From Megalobrama amblycephala (Eukaryota > Chordata > Actinopteri > Cypriniformes > Xenocyprididae): DNA of 64,000 nucleotides. A program made the translations under genes and the position numbers. A model generated the notes under the pieces. It had not been told where the DNA came from and did not search any database. It worked only from the letters and a program-made list of their open reading frames with translations. The stretch lies in assembly GCF_018812025.1 (NCBI RefSeq), contig NC_063061.1, forward strand, positions 4,639,796 through 4,703,795, written 5' to 3'. Positions 37,456 to 48,496 of this stretch are shown in pieces. Numbering within the stretch: position 1 is the first letter of the stretch; each line of letters begins with the position of its first letter.

Positions 37456-38024
37456 TCATGTGAGTACAGTGGTTGTACCTTAATATTATAAAGCAATGTT
37501 TTTGTGTGCCAAAAAAACAAAATAACTTTTCAACAATATCTAGTGATGGACAATTTCAAAACACTGCTTCATGAAGCTTTACGAATTTTTTGTTTTCGAA
37601 TCAGTGCTTCAGAGCACCAAAGTCACGTGATTTCATTAAACAAGGCTTTGTTTACGCGATCCAAACCACTGATTCGAAACAAAAGATTTGTAAAGCTTCA
37701 TGAAGCAGTGTTTTGAAATCGCCCATCACTAGATATTGTTGAAAAGTCATTATTTTTGGCACACAAAAAGTATTCTCATCGCTTTTTAATATTAAGGTAC
37801 AACCACTGTACTCAGATGAACTGTTTTAAATATGTCTTTAGTAGCTTTCTGGATCTTGAGAGGTTCAGAGACATTGCTGGCAATAGAGTCCTCACTGAGC
37901 CATCGGATTTCATCAAAAATATCTTAATTTGCGTTCTGAAGATGAACGAAGGTCTTACGGGTGTGGAACAACATGAGGGCGAGTAATTAATGGCAGAATG
38001 TTCATTATTGGGTGAACTAACCCT
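37456..38024. mobile_element. TTAA MITE (AGGGTTAGTTCACCC family), left arm truncated
   Basis: The right end is GGGTGAACTAACCCT+TTAA (38025-38028). The interior matches 60003-60816 over CACTGCTTCATGAAGCTTTA, GAAGCAGTGTTTTGAAAT and GAACGAAGGTCTTACGGGTG. The left terminal about 200 bp is missing. Confidence 0.8.
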
Positions 38025-38139
38025 TTAAGAATTGTCATTCTACAAGTATTGCAATTCAATATTGCTAAGTGTTGCACTTTTTGTTTACGTTTTTAACTCC
38101 AGATCAAGTTAAACGATACACTTGCACATGATGGTGCAG

Positions 38140-38760
38140 GTCATTTATCCGTAGATGTATCTCCGTCCAATATAACAGACTATATTTACTAGGATACTCA
38201 CCAAGACCGGCATTTTTTTTTTTTGCCATAATTTTGTGCGAATATGTCCCGGGTGTGCCTCATACATCCTGAAAAGTGAAGCTGCGGGCTCTTTGATCAC
38301 CCCCTGGTGGCTGGATGCAGTACAGGTCATAAACCCCGCCCTCTCCATGCACACGAACAGGAATGAATCAAAATTAAAAAAAATATTACGCTTCAAATAA
38401 AATTTTCCAAAAGATGGTTTTGGTCATTTAAGGTAGTTGTTATCATGCTGATATATATTCAATTGGGCGTTTTTGTGATAAGTTTGATTTTGCTACACAA
38501 ATGGGGCGTGTCGTCATGATTGACAGTTGTGATTGACAGCTTCTCTGAGGACTGTTGGAGCTTCGAGGGGAGATTGAAGATATAACTCACTATTAATTTT
38601 CGATTTCTGTGTTATTTCACACCGACAAAATGAGTTGTTCAGCAGTAAACTGTACTAACTGACCTACAGGATCTGACGGATCACTGAGCTTTTCTCAGTA
38701 ACGTTAAATGTGGACTTCATAAGCTAATTAATAAACGTTATTAGTTAAGATAACACACCT
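38140..38760 (+). mobile_element. DNA-transposon remnants with a second THAP relic
   Basis: GATCACCCCCTGGTGGCTGG, GGGGCGTGTCGTCATGATTG and ATTGACAGCTTCTCTGAGGA are blocks typical of THAP-bearing cyprinid repeats. At 38630 the frame reads MSCSAVNCTN then a stop, followed by PTGSDGSLSF, matching the CSAxNCTNR start of THAP domains. The ends were not found. Confidence 0.55.
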
Positions 38761-40380
38761 AAAGTTAACCATGTTGGGAAAAAGCAGGTGATCATTATCT
38801 GGCAGTTATAATTATTTTTATGGGTATAAAATAATAAAACTAATGATAGCCTACTCTAATTAATTATAGAGCACTGTCTACAGCAATCGATCTCCTGTAA
38901 CGTTAGTTCAACTTAATTTAAAATGGCAGGACAGTTTCTGATGGTTTCTTTCTAGTGGCATATTATATTGAGTTTATCTACTGAATTTGCAATTTCAAAA
39001 ATTTCTTCAAGCGTAAGAAGATGTGAAAGAGAACTCAATTCAGTATTCGCACGCTGTCTGAGAAGTGGCTTTCTGTGTGCGCGCTTCAGATGGATATAGC
39101 AGGAGTTCTGCAGGTAGAATGTGTGCATTCCTTATTTGTGCTGAATAAAGTAGGAGGAACATTTTTACAAACATATATCATTTTTATTAATTAATGTTAT
39201 TATTACTATTATTAGACTCGGATTCAGAGAAAAAAGTGAAAAACTGTCCGGTTTGGTGTTGGTAAAGTTACCGCATTATAAATGAGGCCCCTGGATTTTC
39301 ACTCATGACTACAAATTCAGTCATTTTACAAGTGTATTTGAGGAAAAAAGTTGTGCATAACCAAAAAAAGTTTGGTTAGACACGTTTCTAAAGGGTATTA
39401 CTTCTTCAAATTACTTTTTTGGAGCATTGCCATAGACTTAGCATTTATTTTGCATTGCTAAATTGCTTTTTAACAAATAACCTACTTCTGTAAGTGTTTT
39501 CATAATTTGCATTGATCCTGCTTGTTAACTGCATTAAAAGTCTGGGTCAGAACCACTGAATGTAATCCCAGACAACAATCCCAGCGAGACTGGGTCGAAA
39601 ATGCTATTGTGGCATAGATCTGTTGTAAGACTTATAAAAGTCACAACGTTCACAATCCATTTTACTTCCAAAACATGACATTTCTGAGAGAAACAGAATA
39701 TTCAAAGTAAGAAATGTAGGGCAGGACTTTATAATCCCGCTGTAAAGGATGCTTATTTCAGAGAGCTTTAGAAAACACCCTCGAGTTCAAGACAGAGAAA
39801 AGTAGTCTTAAAGTATTTAAACTTCTCTGCAGGAATATCCTGGAAAGCATTCTCCTGAGGAGTTCACAAAATAAGTCAATGTTGATTCCCTGTTGACTTC
39901 ACATATCAGACAGCTAAATATTAATGACAAAACCCAAAGATATATGTGGCCTGATCAATGTATGTAATATTTGGTATTTATGTATTGTGTTTGAAACTCA
40001 AGCCTCACATTTTCAATGACCCATTAAGGTGATTAAGATGCAATGACATCATCCTGGAGGAGAGCGCATGATAATCCCCCGCTGGTCTTGGTCTCGTGGC
40101 ACTATGGAAATGGAAGTCATGCTGTAAAGTACCTCTTAATCCTCATGGAATTCCACCCATCCGTGCTCAAAAATCCCCTTGTCACATTAGGCAACCGCAT
40201 CTCAGGTTATGTTCCATTCTGTGGTCAAAATGACACTTACTGTACAAGAATGCAAATAATTTTTCAGTGCTAAGGCTAAATTCGTAGTATTCAAATGACA
40301 CATTTGGCATGATTTGACAGGTGATTTGGAAATGACAAGGAAATTATCACATTTGAGACGACAATTCAATTCATTGAAAG
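38760..40380 (+). other. probable shroom1 intron, no clear features
   Basis: It contains the AAGAGAACTCAATTCAGTAT module near 39029, shared with hAT-like copies elsewhere. Otherwise nothing is recognised. Confidence 0.35.
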
Positions 40381-40387
40381 TCTTTGG

Positions 40388-41837
40388 GATTTACTCACCC
40401 TAAGGCCATCCTAGGTGTGTATGACTATCTACTTTCAGACAAATACAGTCAAAGTGATATTTAAATGTATGACGCAGGATGTAGGAGTAACGTAAACTTA
40501 GACGCCTCTCGCGGCGTGAACAAATAGTGTTGGGCAACAAACTCGAGCTCTTCTTCTCTTAAGTTTCAAGTTTCAAGTTTAATTCATTTCTAAAGCACAT
40601 TTAAAAACAACAGTAGTTGGCCAAAGTGCTGTACATATAAAAAGGGACATAAAACAAACAACAACAATAAAAAGGGCAATATACAAAACATTACGAATTA
40701 GGAAACAAACTAAAAACCCCACAGCTCTTAGACTGTATTAAATGCCAAAGAATAAAAATATGTTTTAAGACTAGTTTTAAAAGCAGTTAAATTAGGGGCC
40801 ATCCTCACAGAGAAAGGTAGTGAGTTCCAGAGTTTAGGGGCAGCTACTGCAAAGGCACGATCACCCCTGTGCTTTAGTCGTGCTCTAGGAACTGTCAGCA
40901 GCATATGATCAGCAGACCTCAGAGACCTTGATGGGATGTGCAATTGTATAAGGTCAGAAAGGTAAGTTGGTGCTAGGCCATTTAAAGATTTATAAGCAAG
41001 CATTAAAACCTTAAAATCAATCCTAAAACGAACCGGAAGCCAATGTAGCGAGGACAATATGGGCGAAATATGTTCCCGTTTACGTGTCCGTGTTAAAAGT
41101 CGAGCTGCTGCATTTTGCACTAACTGCAAGCGTGAGAGAGAGGCCTGGCTGACACCAACATAGAGAGCATTACAATAGTCTAAACGTGATGAAATAAAAA
41201 CATGTATAAGCCTTTCAAAATCATTAAATGACAAAAACGGTTTAACTTTAGATAAAAGCCTTAACTGACAAAAACTTGACCTGACTACCGAGTTTATCTG
41301 TTTATCAAGTTTAAAATCTGTATCCATTATTACCCCCAGATTTTTAACAGTGGATTTGACATAAGGAAGCAAGGGGCCCAAATCAATGTTAGAGGTCTTA
41401 TTAGTACAGTTTGGACCAAATATAATGATTTCAGTCTTGCTCTCATTAAAGTGTAAAAAATTTAAGGCCATCCAATCCTTAATGTCTTTGAGACAGTCAA
41501 AAAGATGTTTTAAAGGACTGGCATTTTTCTGGCACTTATACTGAAATCCTCTGACATTTCTCTTTAAAAATTCTCGTTTTAGACTTCTAATTTGTGACTG
41601 GTGTTTTGTTTTGCTCTATCCTCTGTGCTTTCGCCAATACGTCATGCATGTGTCGGGTCAGAGGTCACTCTTCTTGCACTTTTCTGGGCTTCAAAATCTG
41701 GCCCCCAATTCAATAAAGCTTGGAAGAGCCAGGATATATTTTGATATAACTCTGAAAGAGGATAGTCATATACACCTAGAATGGCTTGAGGGTGAGTAAA
41801 TAATGGGGCAATTTTCATTTTTGGGTGAACTATCCCT
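40388..41837. mobile_element. MITE split by a retrotransposon
   Basis: The left part (TTACTCACCCTAAGGCCATC, then TAGGTGTGTATGACTATCTA) and the right part (GATAGTCATATACACCTAGA, then TGAGGGTGAGTAAATAATGG and GGGTGAACTATCCCT+TTAA) are inverted arms of one MITE. A LINE fragment separates them. Confidence 0.75.
40556..41560 (-). mobile_element. 5'-truncated non-LTR retrotransposon (LINE) nested in a MITE
   Basis: On the - strand an intact frame of 247 codons (41471-40728) encodes the C-terminal part of a reverse transcriptase: LHFNESKTEIIIFG, then FISSRLDYCNALYVGVS, LQLVQNAAARLLTRTRKREH, LHWLPVRFRIDFKVLMLAYK and PKLWNSLPFSVR. Upstream sequence extends the match (LFDCLKDIKDWM). The 3' UTR ends with GTACAGCACTTTGGCCAACT and a short TTGAAACTTGAAACTT tail. 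It fits the CR1/L2/Rex/Nimb-like fish LINEs; the clade is not fixed here. Confidence 0.85.
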
Positions 41838-41841
41838 TTAA

Positions 41842-42490
41842 GAGACTCATTGACCTTCATGAGGAGCTGCAGGTGTCCTCCTTACAGTATAATTTCCTGT
41901 TTATGTACGTTTATGCCAAAATACTCGATGAGGTTTTTTTTTTTTTCCAAGAATTTTTCCAAGAACTGCATTTTTTTTCGTCATTTATTTCTCGTGTCAG
42001 TAATTGCTAGTATTATCTGGTTTTGTCTGTTTATGAGAACTGATGACAGATGGATGATACTTAGAGTCTGAGTAAGGTTAAGAATAGCTCACCTTTGTTA
42101 GTCAAAGGCTTTTGTGAATTCAGAAGTTCAACTGTCAGGTGGGAGTGGCAGAAGCAATTACAGCTCGGGATTCCTCACAATGAAGAAAACACATTAGGCA
42201 ATAGTTTGCATGAATGTGAACGCCTGCTGAGAGGTGCAAAGGTGTTCGGTTGTTTAACTGTTTGATCCTGTGAGCTAGTAGAACCAGCATGAAGTACTTG
42301 TTGGACAGATTAGCTTAATTTAAGAGAATATGGCCAAGGAAGAATTGTATAAGATCCATTTAGTTTCAAATTGGAGTGTCTGACTTCAGATTGCAGATCT
42401 GAGCACAGTTTGAGACTGTCGAGAGGAAACATGGAAGATGACTGAAAGATCTGAGAAAGCATGCTGATATGAACAAAATATCATTTGGGA
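41842..42490 (+). other. probable shroom1 intron, no recognised features
   Basis: Nothing recognised beyond T-rich runs. Confidence 0.35.
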
Positions 42491-42499
42491 TTTTTCTTT

Positions 42500-43655
42500 C
42501 CTGGGCGGGCGATATGACCAAAATCTTATTTCATGATGAAGATTATTAAAAATAATCATGTGTATTAAAACACTGCATACTCTTTACTGAATGAATCAAT
42601 TATGAGCCGATTCTTATTAAAGATGCAAGTGATTCAGTCAAGAGCAGTGAGTGATTTTCTCTTTGTCTTTTGTTTTGTGATTAACATTATTGAGACAGAC
42701 AGCAGTTTATTATGTTGCTGTCCCTTTAAGACCGAATGCACTGATCCAATATACTGACACACCGGTTTACATTCATATAAATCATAACCGACTATGGGCC
42801 TGTTTACACCTGGTCCTTTTACTTATCGGATAGCTATCTGATTTATCAAAATGATTCCATTTACACTTGGCCACAAATGTGTCTCCGCAAAACGATATAA
42901 ATCCAGTCTTCATATATGCAGATTTAATGGAGTTCACGTCACTGAAAGCAACAAATATGAGCTGCATTTTATTGATCATCAGCTAATTACAAAATCAAAT
43001 ACCGCGATCGGAAAGAGCACGGCAACAGCACTGGTAAGATCATGTAGTCTCATTACTTTTAATGAAGATGATTGTGTTTTGAGCATCTTAGGCCTACTTT
43101 CAGTTTCTTTTGCGGCAGTTTGCGCGTCGGCTTGCTGAAGAGATCCTCATCTGCGGTGATGCGTGTTGCAGTAGCGCTGTCATATCTGGCAATAACACGC
43201 TCTAAAACTTTATTTTTTAGTATTTTTGGGAGGAGTAAAATTTACATGTGTGGTTTCAACAACCAGATGCATTTAGACTTGTTCAGTTTTGACTGCAATG
43301 CATCCTAGACCACCTCCTGAAGTGGTTTGAGCGATCGGATTTAAATCCGTTTCGAATGCGTTTCGGAGGGCATTTGCACCTGGTGTTTTCACGATCGGAT
43401 AGCTATCCAATCAGAGAAAATGCATGAAGTGACCAGGTGTAAACAGGCCCTGTGTTTACATGAGTACTCCACACAATGGTCATTTTGACATTATTGTGCA
43501 TCTATCTGACTATTCAAGCGCAATAAGACTCAAAAGAGAACTGAATTCACGATCGAATGCTGTCTCAGAGAGGAGACTTTCTGTGTGCGCACTTCATGTG
43601 TGTCAGTCAGTGCAAGCGCCAACTGAGTTCTTTTTCACAGCTTATTGCGCTTAAT
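42500..43655. mobile_element. hAT-like element relic (family of 48497-50257), interrupted
   Basis: TTTTCTCTTTGTCTTTTGTT, GACAGCAGTTTATTATGTTG and TTCAAGCGCAATAAGACTCA match parts of the complete hAT at 48497-50257 in the same order. The left end, GGGCGGGCGATATGACCAAA, is diverged. It is split by the MITE at 42796-43450. Confidence 0.6.
42796..43450. mobile_element. MITE with 20-bp inverted termini
   Basis: Perfect terminal inverted repeats GGGCCTGTTTACACCTGGTC and GACCAGGTGTAAACAGGCCC are followed by inverted TCGGATAGCTATC motifs at both ends. It is 655 bp with no transposase. The target duplication is not obvious. Confidence 0.85.
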
Positions 43656-43664
43656 AACTCTCAA

Positions 43665-43950
43665 CTACAGCTGCACGATTAATCGAAATTAAACCGCACA
43701 GCTCTGTGATCAGTAGTAAATGCTGCTCCTTCTGACAGCCAGAGGGCGCTCTCGTGCAGAAACTCCAAATATGCCCTGCAAAAGTACAATATAACGCACG
43801 TCGTTCCAGGAAATCCCTATGGGCATCATACTATCGCTGTAGCTGAATTAACAGAAGATTGAAACGCTTTGATTGATTAAACATGGCTAATAAACATATG
43901 GTTTATCTGAGTTCTTCAAGCCTTCTCTGGTATTCTCATGATAATAAAGT
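43665..43950. mobile_element. hAT-like fragment (GCTGCACGATTAATCG type)
   Basis: CAGCTGCACGATTAATCGAA at the left and GACAGCCAGAGGGCGCTCTC inside are typical of a cyprinid hAT family. The right terminus is not found. Confidence 0.5.
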
Positions 43951-43954
43951 ATAT

Positions 43955-44750
43955 TTATAATGCAATGTTAATCGCCTTTATTACCGTATAGAATACTATG
44001 AAATATGTTGTGTGCCTTATTCTGTGTAAGAAGCCACATCATCTTATAGAAGGATGTTTTCAAACACTCAACTGATGTTATGAAGGGAGTTTGGAGTAAA
44101 AACATGCTATTACATGTTTTGTTTGTTAGACAAGAGCATAAATGCTTCTTATGTTCTCTCAAAATCAAGCATGTCCTACTCTTTATTTTCCCATTCATGC
44201 ATGTTTTTATATATTTTTATATTTATATACTGCAAAATAAATGATAGTAAAATCTTGAATGATACACAATAACATTTCCTACAACAACGGCTGTACATCA
44301 GTTCTACTTGTTCTGCCAGCTCGAATGATTTTGAATGGGATAATGTGCTGGATGATGAAGCCATTACAGTGCTAAAGGGAGGGCTGGCCCATCTCTGAGA
44401 GGGTCTGTGCTGAAAAAATCTGCCTCTCCTGCTTGGCAGCTCTCTCTGTGCAGAGGATTCTGGGAATAAATGGCACCGGGGCCCTCTTTATTCTGAAGCT
44501 GGCCCGGAATGCAAGGCCTTTTTTTCACTCTTCAGACACCATTATCAGCGGTGAAATATTCACTATGCTGCACCCATTGTGCACTTGCAGGGTGGACGTC
44601 ACAAACTGGGAGGCCCATCCTGTCGGCGTTTGTCTGAGGAGAGATTTGCTGCGCTGACCCAACAGCCAATCAGACTGAGCTCCCCAGGATGTGCCTGCAG
44701 AGAAGTTTAAAGAGTTTAAGACTACTCTCTGTCTCTTGAGTTTCTAAACT
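43955..44750 (+). other. probable shroom1 intron, no recognised features
   Basis: The 44370-44700 part is more GC-rich, with several short frames but no family resemblance or paired splice sites. Confidence 0.3.
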
Positions 44751-44754
44751 ATTA

Positions 44755-46566
44755 CACTCTTAAAAGTACTGGGTTAAAAGTTGGATTGAAAATGGACACT
44801 GAGCAACTGGGTTGTTTTAACCAAGTGATTGGGTTGTTTTAACCCAATGATTGGGTTGTTTTTAATGCGTTGTTTTAACCCAGCAAATGGGTTGTTTTTA
44901 ATGCATTGTTTTAACCTAGCGAATGGGTTGTTTTAACCCAGCGAATGGGTTATTTTTAATGCGTTGTTTTAACCCAGCAAATGGGTTGTTTTTAATGCAT
45001 TGTTTTAACCTAGCAAATGGGTTGTTTTAACCCAGCGAATGGGTTATTTTTAATGCGTTGTTTTAACCCAGCGATTGGGTTGTTTTTACCCAGCGATTGG
45101 TTTTTTTTTACTGCATTGTTTTAACCCAGTGAATGGGTTATTTTTAATGCGTTGTTTTAACCCAGCGATTGGGTTGTTTTAACGCAGCGATTGGGTTGTT
45201 TTTAATGTATTGTTTTAACCCAGCTAATGGGTTGTTTTAACCCAGCGATTGGGTTGTTTTTAATGTGGTGTTTTAACCCAGCAAATGGGTTGTTTTTAAT
45301 GCATTGTTTTAACCCAGTGAATGGGTTGTTTTTAATGCATTGTTTTAACCCAGCTAATGGGTTGTTTTAACCCAGCGATTGGGTTGTTTTTAATGTGGTG
45401 TTTTAACCCAGCAAATGGGTTGTTTTTAATGCATTGTTTTAACCCAGTGAATGGGTTGTTTTTAATGCGTTGTTTTAACCCAGCGAATGGGTTGTTTTTA
45501 ATGCATTGTTTTAACCCAGCGAATGGGTTGTTTTTAATGCGTTGTTTTAACCCAGCGAATGGGTTGTTTTTAATGCATTGTTTTAACCCAGCGAATGGGT
45601 TGTTTTTAATGCATTGTTTTAACCCAGCTAATGGGTTGTTTTAACCCAGTGAATGGGTTGTTTTTAATGCATTGTTTTAACCCAGCTAATGGGTTGTTTT
45701 AACCCAGCGATTGGGTTGTTTTTAATGTGTTGTTTTAACCCAGCGAATGGGTTGTTTTTAATTTGTTTTTTTTAACCCAGCGATTGGGCTGTTTTAACCC
45801 AGTGAATGGGTTGTTTTTAATGCATTGTTTTAACCCAGCGAATGGGTTGTTTTTAATGCGTTGTTTTAACCCAGCGAATGGGTTGTTTTTAATATGTTTT
45901 TTTTAACCCAGCGATTGGGCTGTTTTAACCCAGCGATTGGGTTGTTTTTAATGCGGTGTTTTAACCCAGCGAATGGGTTGTTTTTAATGCATTGTTTTAA
46001 CCCAGCGAATGGGTTGTTTTAAATGCGTTGTTTTAACCCAGCGAATGGGTTGTTTTTAATGTGTTTTTTTAACCCAGCGATTGGGCTGTTTTAACCCAGC
46101 GATTGGGTTGTTTTTAATGCGGTGTTTTAACCCAGCGAATGGGTTGTTTAGTTTTATGTAACTCAACTATTGTTTCAAAATGACTGTATTGCTTGCTAAA
46201 AATGAACCAAAAGTATTTTGGAAATTAACATTTATTAATATGTTTAAAACAATTGAACATTTATTAATAAGCTTAATGAATAATAATTAAACAATAAACA
46301 TTTATTAAATTGCTTATTAATAAATGTTCACCTTTTGATGATTATTGTTGCCTCTGTTGTGTCTGATTTTTAATTTCCAACCTATTTTGGGTTCATTTTA
46401 AGCCAGACATATAATAGTTACAATAGTTGGGTTAAATAAAACTGCCCAGCATGCTGGGTCAAACATTTAACCCAACAGCTGGGTTAAAACAATCGAATCG
46501 CTGGGTTTGTCCATTTCAACCTAACCTGGGTTGTTTTTAACCCAACATTTTTTTTTTTTTTGAGTG
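44755..46566. mobile_element. TA-flanked element expanded by an internal 36-bp minisatellite
   Basis: The termini CACTCTTAAAA and TTTTTTGAGTG are inverted and flanked by TA. AACCCA/TGGGTT motifs run throughout. It is 1.8 kb, mostly because of the internal tandem array (44815-46150). Confidence 0.75.
44815..46150. repeat. palindromic minisatellite, 36-bp basic unit
   Basis: The unit is AACCCAGCGAATGGGTTG plus TTTTTAATGCATTGTTTT, with GCGATT, GCTAATG and other variants. AACCCA and TGGGTT in each unit pair as a small hairpin. Higher-order blocks recur, for example near 45230-45300 and 45350-45420. An open frame at 45357-45644 that repeats CFNPANGLFLMH is a by-product of the 36-bp period. Confidence 0.92.
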
Positions 46567-46569
46567 TAC

Positions 46570-48480
46570 TCTGCTAAGAGAAGCTTGGCAGCATTTCTTA
46601 CTTCCTGCAGTTAGCATATAGTAAACATCTATTAACTCACAGTGACATTAAACATCAGAGAGAGGTAAACAGTATGATACTGATGCAGCCTAGCATTTGT
46701 TACTGACTCTGCATGAATTCAAACTGAATGGGGATCAAAAACGTCGGTCTTGCATATACAGAACCTCTGTTGTTTCCTGTAGTTCTTCCTGTAGCAATTT
46801 CGTCACTAGCCTGCATTGCCTTCCTTCCACTTGAATGTTTCTCTGTACTTGTGCCCAGATCATTATGTAGCATTTCCTGCACATGAACACTCATGTTTCT
46901 ATACAGCAAAATGTAATTAGGGCATAATGTTCTCATTGTCAGTCAAAAACAGTGTTTTTGTAGGGTATAATGGCTAAATCTGAGAGCATTTCTGAAGCTT
47001 ACTACGTTAGTGATGTTTGTTGTATGATGAAAGAAGAATCACCATGGTTCAAACATGCTCTGTTATGTCTACGGACCAAAGACCTACAGATATAAATTTA
47101 AGATAGGATGTTTCATAAAGTTGGCATTCATTGAATGTCTCGAAAGTACATAATCCATCTAAGAGTTCTCACATGATTACTGCCGAAATGTTTTAGCTCT
47201 GTTAAAATTGCATTCCAGACATTTTCGATCACTCCCCCATCCACCCGTCCTTCTTCAGGACTCTTACTAAGGTTGTCCTCATTGATCTCTATGCTGCTGC
47301 TCATTATTTTATATCGCTCTTCTTTTAGATTATCTAAGAACCACCATTTAGAATAATAAGACACTATATAAAGCTGTTACCAATCAAATGTAATCACTAA
47401 CAACAAAATTCATCACATGACAGGAAGTAAGAAGATTTTAATTTTAAAATAAAATTTTATTTATTGAACAAACAGCTTAATTATATCATATGGTATAATA
47501 TATAAAAAACAAGATCTCATACAAGTACTTTTTTCTTTAATTTTGTGGGCATTTCTCTTAATCTTAGTGACAACCCCTCGTTGATTTCTGATCTGGCGTC
47601 ACAATCAATAACTTATTTGTAATTTGATTTCTTTTGTTACGGTTGTGTCGGGTCAGAAATCAAGTTAGAAATAAGTTATTGGTTGCTTTTGAAGCAGGAT
47701 ATTTTACATTCAATCACATAAATGATGTTAACAAATAAATCAGTCGTTGCATCGACAATTTAGTTGTGGTCTTGACTCATTTTGAAATAAAATCCTGAGT
47801 CCTCTTAGTCTGAGACAGGGTCGAGACCCTCGAACGACCTTCGCAAAATGCTCTCGAGTACTACAACACTACTAAGTGCACACTACTTCCATGAGACTTG
47901 ACTGTCTAAAAGTATGCAGTTTAAGCTTTTTTTGTTGCATACTTTACATGCTTTACCAACCAGCTTCATCGGTTTCCTTGTTAACAAAAAAAAACAAAAA
48001 AAAAAAAAAAAAAAATTCCCCATTATAAGTCGTCAAGCTTTCTTTAAAGGACTTCATCCTGACAGTGAGCTGGTAAATAGGGCTCAAGGAAATAACTTGG
48101 AATTAAAAGAATTTTGCACATGAAGGCTGAAATCAGATTGCTTGGTAATTATCTCAGGGGACTTTTGGAGTACTGCACTGTACCAAGCACTACACTTCAG
48201 TGGAGACTGAAGACGTCTGAGGTGAAATGGAGATGAAATGGTCTGAAAACATTTGATCACAGTTATCAGTATTATTACAGCATTGTTAAACTGTGCTGGA
48301 AATGTTCAAAAAATACTGGTACACAAACTGAAATCATTTCCATGTTATATTGAAAACCAACAAACACCAAATGATTTTTGTTGTTAAATAACGGATTTTA
48401 AATTAAAAAATGTTGGTTTGATGACTTACAACATTTATTCATACATTCATTCATATAAACCCCCACAGCACTTTGTTGCA
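46570..48480 (+). other. probable shroom1 intron, no recognised features
   Basis: Unique-looking sequence. A run of about 27 A-rich bases lies at 47987-48014. Confidence 0.35.
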
Positions 48481-48496
48481 ACGGTTGTCTTCCGCC

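Noticed and set aside
45357..45644. An open frame of CFNPANGLFLMH repeats
   Set aside because: It arises because the minisatellite period (36 bp) is a multiple of three. It has no start context, splice sites or conservation.
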